In this document: positions 22,082 to 36,947 of the stretch, piece by piece
Position numbering within the stretch: the first letter of the stretch is position 1
How the letters are laid out: each line of letters opens with the position of its first letter
Origin: Petrosia ficiformis
Lineage: Eukaryota > Porifera > Demospongiae > Haplosclerida > Petrosiidae
Reading direction: 5' to 3'
NCBI GenBank assembly: GCA_947044365.1
Contig: OX345636.1
Location: 60,825,537-60,889,536 of the forward strand
Length of the DNA stretch: 64,000 nucleotides
Program-made: the position numbers and the translations under genes
The notes under the pieces: model-generated
What the model was told of the DNA's origin: nothing
Seen by the model: the letters and a program-made list of their open reading frames with translations, nothing else
The model's database searches: none

Positions 22082-22942
22082 TATATGTGCACATGTACAT
22101 GTACATGTATATATAGTCTCATACTACTACACTATAAGAAGCCATTATAAAAACTTATGTAAACTACTATTTAGAATTGTCATTAGAAGGTCTTCCCAGT
22201 TAGCTATATACAAGTACTAGTTTTATATCATCTGGATATATGTTACGGTGGATGAGAATAAGTGCCACAAGTAGCAATTTTTCAAAGTCAGAACATGATG
22301 CTCTTCATGGTGGGTAGTCGCTTTTGAAATCTGACATACCTTTGCTGAGTTATATTCTTTTATGTTGATAAATTGAATGTGAACTCTTGTGAAATTTGGC
22401 TCATAACTACAAATACATTTTTGTTTCTTGTGGCACATTTTCTCAGCTGTGGTCACATAATTATATTGGCACATTTGCTTATGGAAGTGTCTCTATCATA
22501 ATGGGTATGAGTATGTTAGAATGTGTATGTAACTATGTATCTATCTGAATGACTATGTGTCTATCATTGCATATGTGCATGTTATATAGAATGGGTATGT
22601 GTCTTTTATAAAGGTGTGTGTATGTTACAATGGAATATTGTTCTCTCAATAGAGCTCATCCTTCCATAGAAAATGACACATGTGGTTATTTTGTCATTCA
22701 CATGAGTTCCAGTTTTTGTTTCATATTCCATTCCATTCTCTTGTCTGTTAGAATGGGTACGTATCTGTCATAATGAAAATGTTTCTATTATATATTATTT
22801 ATGTGTCTATAATAATGATGTGTGTCTGTTAGAATATATATATGCAGAAATTGAGAGTAAATAATCAGATGTCACTTGCTATAGGAAACCAACAAACTTT
22901 AGTCTATTTTGGTTATCAGTGGAAAAATTAGTATTTATACAA

Positions 22943-23622
22943 GTACAGTAGTCCCTCTTTTGAAAGACCACCCAAAAATCCAACAATTTTGGGTCTTAAA
23001 AAGAGGTGGTCTCTTTTGGGAGGTTGGCGGAGTCTGAAAAAATTTCAAAATACATGTACAGAAGATTTCAAAAAAAAAAACCTCTGTTATTTTACTTGAT
23101 TTGACCTTGTCCCACAATTTCACTCTTTGTAATTAAATGTAGTAGATCTGGTTTTTCTTGTGTAATAGCTAAATTTCTTAGTTCATAAAGGTAATTAGCA
23201 GCTTCTCTAACTTCAAGTTCATTTGCAGGCTCATCATCACCACTTTCTTCATCACGCTGTATCTGTATTGTTGATGTCTGAGTATTTTTATCAGAACGCT
23301 CGCCATCTTTCCATCACTTTAGAATAGCTTTTATTTTTGACGATACCTTGAATCTGGGTTTTGCTAACTCCGGTTTCCTCAGCAACAGAACGGCAGCATC
23401 TTTCACAGTCAATTTTTCGTATGACAGCCACACACTCCTGTGAATACTTTCCTCTTTCGCGACATATTTTGCTGAATTGGCAACAAGTGGCAGGGTACAA
23501 AGGTCAATATACACGTTTGCGGTCGTTAAAAATAGCAAATTTTATGGTCGGTAGTGACATAACAGAGGTATGTTCATATGTAGATGCATTGGTGGGAGAG
23601 GTGGTCGTCTTTTGTACTATTA
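22943..23622 (-). mobile_element. pogo/Tigger-like relic
   Basis: Absent from the paralogous copy B (about 40490-40530), so its limits are inferred by comparison. The ends are decayed inverted repeats: CAGTAGTCCCTCTTTTGAAA and, inverted from about 23622, AGTACAAAAGACGACCACC. The - strand 23500-23291 encodes CCRSVAEETGVSKTQIQGIV, a CENP-B/Tigger-type helix-turn-helix, but no catalytic domain remains. Confidence 0.65.
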
Positions 23623-23805
23623 TATTTGTACATAGTTGACATATTTCTTATTCTGGAATATGTAATATGTTATAATAAGATGTATTACATGTTTACATGT
23701 AAAACATTATGAAAATTCTCATGCTATTATGAGTAGGAAAGGGGTACTGTCCTGTATAATTTATTCCTGTGTATAATACATATAGTTTATGTTTTATTTC
23801 TACAG

Positions 23806-23895
23806 GTAAAGAGTTACGTAAAGTTTAGCAACAAACCCAAGTAGACAAGAAACAACAGCAGTTTGGTACTGATGTGGCTTCCATCCATTTCTGAT
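23806..23895 (+). pseudogene. Relic terminal exon in the 5' flank of gene 2
   Basis: TTTCTACAG/GTAAAGAG opens a frame that in the paralogue (40664-40752) encodes KELCKVQQKTEVSKKQQQFG then TDVTSILS and a stop. Here TAG at 23826-23828 interrupts it. It may be the last exon of a gene whose body lay upstream in the ancestral unit. Function unknown. Confidence 0.4.
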
Positions 23896-24313
23896 GTATT
23901 GCATTTGAGTTGACTGACTGTGAGACTAAAACTAAATCATGTGATTAGCATGTGATGATGTGTGTCTAATGAAAATTATTATAGTTTTTTTAGTTGTGTA
24001 GTAATTACATATTGTTGATTGTATAGTTTAGTTTAGTTTAGTACTTGTAATTATTGTTTAATAATTAGTTTTTGGTTCATTGAAAATTTCAAAACAATTA
24101 TTAAATTCTATATTAACAACATTAATGTGTTATTCAACTTGTTTAACTGGTTTATTAATCCTGTTTGATTATTATCTCACCTCTCAATTATAATTATTGT
24201 ACAACAACAATATTCATAACATTCTCACATGCTATGATGTGATCACTTAGCAACCAGTGTTGACTCTTTACATACCACAAGGTGTGGCTCTTAAGTTCTT
24301 GTCTCTATATATA

Positions 24314-27300
24314 ATGGCTAGTGAGTTATAAACACTTGATACATTAGATATTTTAATATGTAGTTATTAATAAACAAGTACTGGTTTGTGTATTAATGAT
24401 ATTATATAACATAATTATATTTGTTAAATATGTGTGTTACGTTATTATTTATAATCATGTTTATTATCAGGTGAATGTCAGTTGGGATGGAGGATTGGAC
24501 ACTCCACTGTAGTCATTAATAATACTCTATATAACTGGGGAGGAGACCAGAAGGACCTTCCTAAAGTACACAACAATGAAGAGAAGAAGAAGTTTATATC
24601 TTCAATTGATTTATTCCATCCACCAATGCTCACATGGGAGAGAAGGTCTACTACAGGTACTCCACCTGTAGGAGTGAGGGGCTATGCTTGTTCTAAGATA
24701 GACAATAACATCTTCCACTATGGTGGTAATTGCAAACCTAATGATTGCTATCACAACAACTTATACGAATTCGACTCTCTAACTAACAACTGGAGGGAGG
24801 TGGTTAACAGTACTCCTGATAATGTACCAATGAAAAAGATCTACTGTGGAATGATATCATTCAAAACGAATGGAAAATATAATTTATTAGTTTTGGGAGG
24901 ATATGGACCAGTACCAGTCACTATACACTCCCATTCCCTGTATATTCCTAATCCTAACATACCAAATCGCTGTTATACAAATGAAGCACACATGATGTGT
25001 GTTACTACATCACCAGGTATTACATGACTCACATTATGTATTACATCATAATGATATCATGTATTTTCTTCAGGTCAATGGATAGTACCTGTCATAACAG
25101 GTACTCGTCCACCACCATGTACTGGATTTACTATGAATACACTTCATAATAATGAAGGTGTAATGTTTGGAGGGGAAACTATTGATGAGACTGTTGTACA
25201 TAATGTTGATGATCTATATATATTCAGCTGTACACACAATACAATAGTGAGTTAATAATTGTTAAAAGTGTAATAGACTAGTACTTATTTTAATGTATGT
25301 GTGTCATGATGATGTAATTGATATGATGTAATTGTTATTTTAGTGTATGTATTTAAATTGTTGTTCAACCATTTTAGTTCAGTTGTAGTTGTAGTTATAT
25401 ATGAGTTGTAGTCTTACCTGTTATTTTATTCATTGGTTGTTGCTATCATTTTATTTAAGACAAGTTACAAGTTATCTCATTAAATGTTTACTATTAATAA
25501 TAGTACTGTTTCATTATTAATATAATATTAAATATCTTGTGTATAAAATATATAATTATATTAACAGTTGTGTATTATGATTGAGACCAGACTCTTCCAA
25601 TCCAGACACAAAATTACACAAGAGATAGAAAGGGACTGGTTTCACTCACCGAATATTATAATTATTGTATTGTAAATATAATTTAATATTGATAGTTAAT
25701 TAACCCTTAGAGACCGACGCCCTATTTCCTGGTTATAATTTAATTATTATTGAATAATCACGTGAAACATTAAAAAAAAACGGCTGGTTTACAAAGACTT
25801 TTGTTGCTTGGGGAGACCTTTTCTTAACGCTTTCAGAGTCACCTACGTTGCAGTTAACTACTGTAGATGTGATTGTTGCTGAAACAAAGTGTCGAATGAT
25901 AGGTAAGTATGTTTATTAGTAAAATATTATGTGTATAATTACTGTTATTTATATAATGTATAGCGCTGTATATATATATATGTGTGTATAATATGCATAA
26001 ACAATATTTATAAAGGTGGATAAGAATGGGATTAGTAGGTAAATAAGTGAAATGAGATAAGATGAAGTTTTTTTTCATAGTACTTAGCTAATTTGTTTTG
26101 TAGTTTCTTCTTGTATGATAAATACTGAAACATTGATTGGGACAAAGGGGTGGGTTGTCTGTGCAAGTAGCACAAACATACAATGTTAGGTGTCTTTCTC
26201 CCTTTTCAGAACGGTCGCTACAAACATGACAGTCTCTTCTTTTTGATCTTTTCGTTAGGAGATGAGTTGTGGGACTTAATCGCTCCAAGCTTGCTTCACT
26301 TGCTGGGGAGAATCTAGGGGCATGGATGTCTTCTATCAGACTTTGGATTAGCTCCCGTCGAAACTCAAGATGAGTTATATATTTTTTAGTTTCGTTTTGT
26401 GTTTGTTTGTGTATTATATATGAGTTTACAACCACCATGTCAAGCATCCAGAAAAACACTTTCCTCCACCATTTTACGGATTTGTGCAAAAAGCTATAGT
26501 AACTCATCATTTGATCAAGCTTGTCTACCCCTAACATATATTTATTATACTCAACTACCATCTTGGGCTTCCTTTTTGTTGTTCCATCACTTCTTCTGTA
26601 AAAGAAAAAATTATTGTTTAAAAATTTACAATTAGTGTACGTACTAACCTTGTTGGGACATCTATCACTTCATTAGAGTACTTTGTTGACAACATAAAAA
26701 TGTTACGTTTGTCTGTCCATGATACTACCATCTTTTTATCATATCGAAAGCTGCTGACATCTCCTTTCTTTTGTTTTATTTTTTGTTTTACTTTTAAAGG
26801 TAAACCTTTTTTATTGCTCATGATAGTGCCAGTTAGAGTGATTCCAAGCTTGGTCAGTTCATCTGCTAGGCATGGACTGGTATAAAATCGGTCAGTGTAT
26901 AAATCATAACCTTTGTCTCTTAGGTGATGTACTAAGGTTAACACAACCTTCACTGTGTGCTGTAATTCAGGCCTGTCTATAAGAGGTGTGTCCTTTCCAT
27001 AGTACATCTGCAATTTGTGCATATATCCTGTTAAACTATCAGAAAGTACGTACGCTTTTACTCCCCAAGGGTTGGGTTTACCTTTGAGGTATTGTTTAAA
27101 ACTAACCCTTCCTTTGAAGGATATCACAGACTCATCCACAGCAATGTGTTGACCTAGTATATAGTTATCTTGGATGATTGGAGACATCAGATCTATAAAT
27201 GGTGTAATTTTTTTTTCTTTAGCTCTTGATTGAATATCTCCCACATGTAACATCCCAAATATTTGGAGAAACCTGTCTCTCGAGAAAGTTTGCCGAAAAA

Positions 27301-30300
27301 ATGGTATGTTGCATGTATAGTGTGTTGACCAGTAATCTCGTATTTTGCTTACTTGAATTAGCCCCATATTTAATATTGTTCCCACAAATGCTTTCATCTC
27401 AGAAATCGTTACCGGTTTCCAATTTTTATATAGAGAACGGCTTTTGGTATGACTAGTTTTTTTGTAGGCAGCATATTGATTTGTTCTATTAACTAAGAAC
27501 TCCCATATCATACTGGTAAAAAAAAGGCTGAAGCACTGAATAGCAGATAACCTGTGCATTTGATCCATTGTTGGACCTGGTGTTTCAGTAAATGATTGGG
27601 GTGTTGGAGGTGTGTCTTTATCATCTAACATTGGAAAATGGTTTTATTATAATCCTTTTCTTGTATGTAAATAATTTAACAAGTGGCATGTATCTACTTA
27701 CCGTTCTTAAGTTCTTTCCATAATGAAGATACGTCTCCCAATTCACCATAGATCCCAGAACTCCCTGTTCCTCCCCTTCCCCTGCCGCGACCCCTGCCCC
27801 TTCTTATTCCTCTTCCTCTTCCTCTTCCTCTTCTTCCAACTCGAACTTCACCTCTCCATTCTCTTTCATAACCACTCTGCTCTCCTGTTACATTACTAAT
27901 CTCCATATTCTCTTCTTCACTTTCTACAGCTGTATCATCACTACTGTCAGTATTACTTGCCTCTTCCTCAGTGCTCTCATCAGTGTCACAATCTGATAGT
28001 CTCATCAACACATCTTCTGCACTTATCCTCACACACATTTTATTTTCAATTTGTACAAAATCAATTAATGAAGCAAACAAACCACGAAGTACTGCTTATA
28101 ATAACTGTGGTTTAACAGTTTACATAAACTTTGCACCTGTCACGATATTGTGACAGCCGTTTTTATACTATAATTAAAGCCTGTCACGGAATTGTGACAG
28201 CCGTTTTACGCGCGCGTTAATGATTGTCACGTAATTGTGACACCCGGTCTCTAAGGGTTAAGGAGGTGTGGTTTACAAGTGTTTTGTTTACGATATATTC
28301 TATACGCAGTGTAATGATATATTATATGTGACCGATTTTGCGAAAATCAGGCTTATGGGATTTGAGATACGGATGAAAATAGACAGTTATGGCTTACTTG
28401 GGTGATCACTGTTTTATTACATAAAAAGCTTCATTAACATCTTACCTATTCACTCATACCTTCAGAGAAGTTTGGAGACATCTCTGTGCTTCGCTTAGCC
28501 ACTCCTAAAAAAGTTTTTAGTCATTACGTTTAATGATTAAATAATTGATTTAATTGCGTTTTTCTCAAAATGAAGGATTTGTGACTACAACGGTTGAATC
28601 CTCAGCTATAGCTTTGTCTTTTGCGTGATTGGGATGCATCATATATCATTCGGGAGCTAATTGAATACTCTATTCAGGTAATACAAAAAAATCAAATTTG
28701 AAATACTATCCTATAAGCCTGATTTTCGCCAATTCGGTCACATATACTGAAGAGATTATGTTGAATATTATGAGTGTTGAGTTCAAACCAGTATAATGTT
28801 TATAACATGAATATATGTATATATACTCAACCAGACATATAAATTATAACTAGTAATATTAATGATTTATACCTGTTCAAATACTCCTGTTTCATCTAAT
28901 ATACAGTAATCCTCATATCATATCTAATAATTATAATTATTAGAACAGATTCCACATTTCTACATAGTTGCATGTACATAATGTACCTAGTTATGTAAAC
29001 TTCAGATTTTCTGCAAATTTAGTTAAAAATTTGAAGCACTATGAAAATCTATCTATCTGTTAAATGGCTGTCAGATCAAAATAGAGGTGTGGTAGACTAG
29101 TATTGGATTGGTATCAATACTTGTACATTACTCAATACCAGAAATTTTAATACTCGATACCCTCATTTATATACCTATAGTTACATGTTCCAAAGTTTTA
29201 ATTATTATCATGTCTGAACATAACCAATATATATCATAGTCATACATTTCTTCATGATGTGGAAATTATCAGTGTATCTGTGTTTTGATAAACAACCACA
29301 AATATTTGATAATGCGTAATTATAATCACATCATTATTGATAATATTATTATCAAAATGTTTACTCATAAAAGAGTACATGTTGTGTTTATTAGTAAATA
29401 CTCAACTTGATCTAATTAGATCAAGTTTTATTATTATTTATAATTAGTATTGATATTAACACATTGATGTATATTTGTATTACTAATACTATAGGATTTT
29501 CAGAAAGTAGTCAAATCTACAGTGAACTGGCCTCACAAGAGGAGTCATCATGCCAGTGCTGTCATCAATACCATATCAGATAAAGTAGTGACTTCTCATT
29601 TAATAATATCAGGTGGATGGGATGAGTATGGTAACACACTAAACGACTTTTGGATAATTCAGTTATCCAGCTTCATGTGTTGTAAGGTAATGTACATCAC
29701 ATATATATTTTATATTAGTATCAGTTTTGTTATCATCAAATATTAATATTTAAAATACTGGTATATCACAAATATGAGTTAAAAGTGTTATCATTACATT
29801 AATAATATATTATATTAAATGAAACATACTCTTTCTTGTACTAATATATAATAATGTGTTCCTCATTTATAACATGTAATCATATTGTGTATATGTTAAT
29901 ATATTCATCTCTTCAGATTAATCTACCTGAATCTGTTATTAAGAGGTATTACCACTCTATGACCACATATGAAATATCCAATGGACATGTTTGGTTGATA
30001 GTCACTGGAGGGTGTAGAGAATGGGATCGATCTGATGATACTAATATTGTAATAACAGGTTCTGATGTTACATATATTATTGAATTAGGTATGATAATTA
30101 ATATACATATCATGTGATATATTAGTGATCATTATCATGTTTACTGGAATCACTAGTGATGTGTATAGTTTATGATATACAGGAATATTAAACTATATGA
30201 TAATCTAGTTTCTGTGTATACAAGAAAATAATCTAATAGTTGTATATTCACTGATAATTTCAAGTTCTTATTTATTCTGAGATATTCAAGTATTCTATGA

Positions 30301-32446
30301 ATCATAAACAAAACCTAAGAGAACTTTTGAAGTCATTACATTTTGTATTGTTTCTGTTTCATGAGACACACTGGTACTAGTTAATTACATTCCTTAGAAA
30401 CAATATAACAACCAACAACTATAAGAATGATAGGAATATAATGTGTATACTTATGTATAATTATATGTATGTATGTACATGTATGTTACATATGTATGTA
30501 TGCATGTATTTATGTGTGTATGCATGTATTTATGTATGTATGCATGTATGTATGAATGTATGTATGTGTGTATGTATGTATGAATGTGCGTATGTGCGTA
30601 TGTATGTACGTACATAGGTACATACATACGTACGTAAACACATACATAGTATGTATGTATTTACGTACGTATGTATGTACGTAAACACATACATAGTATG
30701 TATGTATTTACGTACGTATGTATGTACCTATGTACCTATATACATACGCAACATACGCACATACATACATGTACATACATACATACATACATACATACAT
30801 ACATACATACATACATGTACATTCATATACACAGTGTTCTCCCCAAACTGGTAGACACTTGTCAGGAATAACAATTACTCAGATGAATTAACCACCACTC
30901 AGATAAAACAAGCTTGGATATTTATGTATGCTACTCACACAGAATTAAGACAAACAGCACTATATACAATGTAGAAGCCATGCAACCAACCTACTAATTA
31001 TCTTGGGCAGAACACTGCATACATACATACATACATACATACATACATACATACATACATACATACATACATACATACATACATACATACATACATACAT
31101 ACATACATACATACATACATACATACATACATACATACATACATACATACATACAGTCCACACACAAGTACACTCTTACATACCTACCTATGTATATATG
31201 TCTGTATGTTCATACATGCGTACATACATACAAACCTACATTTATACGTACGTATATACGTATGTATGTAGGTATGTATTCATACACATATGTATATACG
31301 TACGTACTCACGTACATACATTCGTACGTGCATTCGTATGAATGTATATTAGTATGGATTTGCATTTACAAACGTACATAGGAACATACGTAAGTACGCT
31401 CTTACATATGTACATATGTATGTACCTACGTATGTACATGCATACATTGATACATACGTATGTAGTAAGTACGTATGTTTGTAGGTTGGTATTTATATAT
31501 GTATATATGTACATATATACGTACGTACGTACACTCGTACATACATGTACATACATACACACGTACATTTGTATGAATGTATGTTTTTATGTATGTATCC
31601 ATGTACAAACATAGCGACGTGCATATGTGGTTACATATGTAATAATATACTTACATATGTACTTTATGTATGTATGTTTGTATGCATGTACATAGTGCTA
31701 TATACATACAATGTACATGTACAATGTAGATATGTATGTACGACCTTACACACATAAGTATGTATGTATGTATATGTATGTACTTGTACATATATATATA
31801 TATGTATGTATGTTTGTATGTATGTGTGTGTATGTGTGTGTGTTGTATGCATGAACATATGTAGGTACATATGTATGAACGTAGTTACGTATGTATGTAT
31901 GTATGTATGTATGTATGTGGGTATACATCTATGTGTGTTTGTATGTATGTATCGTATCTATGTGTGAATGTATGTACGTATGTGCATGTATGTATGTACA
32001 TGTATGTATGTATGTATGTATGTATGTATGTATATACATTATGTGCATCCATATGTACGTATGTATGTATGTGCATGTATGTATGTATGTATGTATGTAT
32101 GTATGTATGCATGTATATACATTATGTGCGTCCATATGTATGTATGTATGTATGCATGTGTGTGCATGTAGTATGTACATGTATGTGTGTATGTGTATAA
32201 GTATGTACATGTATTTATGTACATGCATGCATGTATGTATGTATGTATGTATATGTATATAAGTATGTATGTATTATATGTATAATTAATTATCATTAAG
32301 TATTGAAACCTAATAAGTCTTCACTACACATACATGTATATTGTGTAATATACATGTACTTGTGAAGACACACCTTCATTATTATTATGAATGTCAACAA
32401 TCATTCAACTGTAAATATATGAGACATGCTGTTACCAGTATGTATG

Positions 32447-32480
<34 letters not shown>

Positions 32481-32800
32481 TGTATGTACATGTGTATGTA
32501 TGTATATAGCTTCAAACATACATATGTATGCATAGATGTACATGTATGTACATATATTTATGTATAGTTATGTGTATGTACAGTGTATATTTGTATATTC
32601 ATACATGTATGTATGTACTGCATATTTCCACATGTACAGTTACCCTGTTCATACAGGCGTATGAGATGTTTGATTCGGACCCTGCCAGCTAAGCTGCCTT
32701 GGTAGCTCAGTTGGTAGAGCATCTGTCTGGAGTACAGAGTGTCGTGGGTTCGAATCCCACCTGAGGCAACTCTCTTTTCATTTTTCCATTGTCTCAGGTG

Positions 32801-32831
<31 letters not shown>

Positions 32832-33567
32832 CTCTTTCTACATCTCCTATAACATCATGTATGTATATACATTTATATATCTGTGTATGTATGTTTATAT
32901 ATACGTATGTACGTATGTATTTTCATATGTATACGTATGTATGTACATACTATTTACACATGTATGTACATGTTTGTGTGTATGTATGTAATTATGTATG
33001 CATGTGCGTATGTATGTGCTTATGTATATGTGTGTATGTATATGTGTGTATGTATGTAAGTAGATACGTATGCATGTGAATAGATGTCTATACGTATGTA
33101 TTTATGTACCTATGTGCGAATATATATATGTATTTGTGTATGTAAGTATGTACATGTATGCATGTATGTACTTACTATTTACATATGTACGCATGTACAT
33201 GTTTGTAGAGTATGTATGTATGCATGTACATGTATGTATATGTATATATGTATGTACGTACATACTTATTACTTACATATGTAAATGTACCTACGTACCT
33301 CATACATATTTTTGTACGTATTTATGTATATATGTATTTACGTACATGTAGATGCATACTATGTACATATGTACACATGTATTTATGTACATGTTTGTAT
33401 CTTTGTATGTATTTGTATATGTTCTCATGTATGTACGTATGTATATGTATGTATGTACATTTATGTGCATACATGTACATACCTTCGTTTGTACATGTAC
33501 ATGTGCATACATAAGTATGTACATGTGCCTATGTACTTATGTATGTATGTATGTACATGTATGTATG

Positions 33568-33601
<34 letters not shown>

Positions 33602-36600
33602 TGTACATATGCACATACATGTACATAAGTAGTATGTGCATACATGTGTTTACATACGTACTTATGTACAGTACGTCTCAATAAAAAGTTAACGTTCCGT
33701 TGTACAAAACGGATCGTTCTACGATACGCAGTCAATCGTTGTGTTACCGTAAGGCACCATCGTTGTTTTTCCGTTGCTACGTCGTTGCTACGTGCGTCCG
33801 TAGCTACAATTGTTTTGGTCACGTGAGACAGCTTCATTCAGGTTATTTATTACTTGTTGATTCGATGTAGAAGTTTTCTTGGCTGGACTTTCAGAGGAAG
33901 CGCTTACTGCCAGCTTATTCGTGATGTAAACAAGTTGACGAATTTTACAACGTTGTATTTACCAACGAGTGTACAGTTCAACTAGAAGCCCATCGACGAT
34001 TTTGTTGCAGGAAAAAATTAGAGACTCCTCGTCCTAAACCAAGGTATATTGTTTAAATTTATATATATATATATATATATATAATATATGTATTAGTATG
34101 ATGGTGACATTATCCCTTTCATGTGGTGAGGTCTATATATTATATAACATATATATATAGCCCATAATGAAGTTGACCAAAAAGCTCCTAATTGTATATA
34201 GAGGTCTATATTTAAAAAAATATAGACCACTCTGTCTACATTGTGCATGAGATGACAGCACTACTGTCTTGACATGTGGGCCATAATAAAACATTTGTTA
34301 TATAAAAATATTATAACATAATGTTGGTCCTCCTTACTTCACAAAGAGCTTTTGTCAAAGCTAAGTCACTCTGTTCAGCTTTTTTAAAAGCTACCAAATA
34401 CACAAAAGATTTCACTAATCATTAATATTATCTTGCACATTTTTTTATGCAGGACTTACTCGAGACATCTATAGTTCAAATGATGATAATAATACAATAC
34501 TTTCAGTTGTATGTAGTTTGTTGCTACTGTTAGTGATTATATATCCATGGTTACCAAACATTTATAATGTTATTTCAATTAGTTATTATTGAAATTTTAT
34601 TTCCATGGTTATCAAACATTTATATTTCCATGATTACAAAACATTTAGTATTGAACATGATTACCAAACTTCCATCACATTTAACATTTTATTACAAAAA
34701 ACTTTAATTTAATGATTTTCAAATTAAGTGATTTTCTAATTCCAATGATAACTTTGTAATTCCAATGATACAACTCAGGTAATTTTCTAAGTCAGTGGAT
34801 ACAAGTCTGCTCAGTAGATTATTTTCTCTTTGACTACAGACCACAATCTTCCCATCATACATCTTCCTTCTTTCCTTTATCTTACACCACTGTCCTTTCA
34901 CCAAACTTTCTTTAGGAGAAACAACATTGCTAGATAGGGCATCTTCATCTGGCCAATATATATATATATATTAAAAACATGATACAGCTATTAAAGAATG
35001 ATTGATTAAAATCACAATAGTAACATTTTAACATCTTACCTGACACTTTAAGTGCTGTTCTCAAAGACATTGTACTCCACAACGACGTTCCAACGGGAGA
35101 AAAAACGACCAAACCAACCTTACAACGACAATACTACGATTGGTTGCACGTGGAGTCCATGTCAACGTGCACGTGACATCCTACCGTATAAACGATCCAT
35201 CGTTTTCCAAAACGAGTAATTGGAAACCCTGCAGTACGCGTTTTAGCCTGAAAAACACCGTACTTCACATCGTTGTACGCTTCGTTTTGTACAACGCAAC
35301 GTTAACTTTTTATTGAGACATACTGTATATATGTAGACTATGCATATATGTAAGTATGTATGTACATACATACATGTGTACATTTGTGTGTATGTACATG
35401 TATATACATGTATTTGAGTAAATGTATGAGCTGAATTAATATTTACGTTTGTACATATGTGCTCAACTGTGTATGTACATACATATGTGTAATATGTGTG
35501 TGTATGTGTGTATGTTATGATGCATGTGTATGTATGTGTGCAAAATACATGACCTGTGAAGGCATGCCTTTGTAACTCAATAAACAAACATTCAACTGTT
35601 AAATGAGATATAATGTTACCAGCTAATTACATTCCTTATTCATTGTGGTATTAAAGATATTGATTACTAACATAACAACTGATAAATATATTATTATAAT
35701 TATACAGAATATATTAATGAAAAGTGGATAGTGAATCATGTTTGGAATAATGAACAACTAATGAATAACAAGAAGGAAATTCAGAAAATTTTAATATATC
35801 ATATTGTTGATGATAGACTACAGGAGGGAACACTTGTGACTGATTTGATTGAATCTATCAAATCACCATTCACTACACCACAACAACTAGTTAGTAAATC
35901 ACTGATCAATATTGTGTTAATAAATTATTATGTTAATTGTTTCAGGAGACACAGAGAATACTGGAAAAGAAGATATTTGAGAAGGAATCAGAATTATTCA
36001 AACTAACTGTTGAGATGAGAAAGAAGAGTGATGAAATTACACACCTAAAGACAAGAGAGGTGTCATTAATAGATAAATTAGATACACTAGAGAAAGGTCA
36101 GATAATTAATATAATTTATTACATAATATTTTAATATTTGATATTACGATATTTAGAATTGGGATTTTTAAAAGATGAAACACAAGCCTATAAGAAAATG
36201 GCTATTACTACAAGACAAGGTAACTTATTAAATATCTGTTAAATATAATACTTTTAATACATAATGTATAGAACTGAAGATTGAAAGGAAATTGTCATTA
36301 ATTAAGTCACAAGAGTTGGATTTTTCAAGGAAACAACTCCAACATGTTAGCAATTGACCACACCCACTTTAAAAATGAATTAGCTAGCAAACTTTCCAAG
36401 TACTTTTTGCATCATAATGTGCCTTACCATGCTTACCACTCTTTCTATGTCCATGAATACAATATTGTGTGCGTTGTTTAAATTAATGGTTATAGTTATA
36501 ACAAATGAAATTTAAAACATTGAGAACAGACACATTCACGAGTACTGGGGAATTGTATTGGAAAATCATACATCTTGCATGTGTGATAATTTAAAATGGC

Positions 36601-36863
36601 CATGTGTTGTGTAAATGCATGTGCGCAGAGAATTTTGTGAGAGATTAAACTTCTCTTTAAATTCATTTGTAATAATGGATGAACTTTAGTGGTAGTAATG
36701 CAGAGTGGCAAACAGTACAATTGCCTAAAAACCCTGTAATAACTACTTCTTGCTCACGACTAAGCTTTTGTATATGATAAGTGAGGCATGGCATAGCACC
36801 TCATGCATGTAATTATTTATTTAATTTATTTATTTATTCTGACATCATAAAAGAAACTATGTA

Positions 36864-36947
<84 letters not shown>

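Larger units (their letters stand above)
22130..30450 (+). repeat. Segmental duplication, copy A (gene 2 side)
   Basis: Colinear with 38970-45060. Shared landmarks include ATAAGAAGCCATTATAAA, the run of TCTGTTAGAATGGGTATG-like units, GGTTATCAGTGGAAAAATTAG, GCTATTATGAGTAGGAAAGG, the Kelch exons (identical lengths 546, 173, 192 and 172 bp) and their introns. Copy A has insertions absent from B: the pogo relic 22943-23622, piggyBac 25700-28261 and MITE 28327-28742. Confidence 0.9.

Noticed and set aside
26399..27456. Three + strand ORFs within the piggyBac
   Set aside because: Shadows of the transposase, which has the catalytic motifs on the - strand.
31018..31155. Regular repeats resembling a CRISPR-like array
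   Set aside because: Uninterrupted tetranucleotide without spacers; the genome is eukaryotic.
30651..33837. More than twenty ORFs on both strands
   Set aside because: Tetranucleotide repeats without stop codons in several frames.
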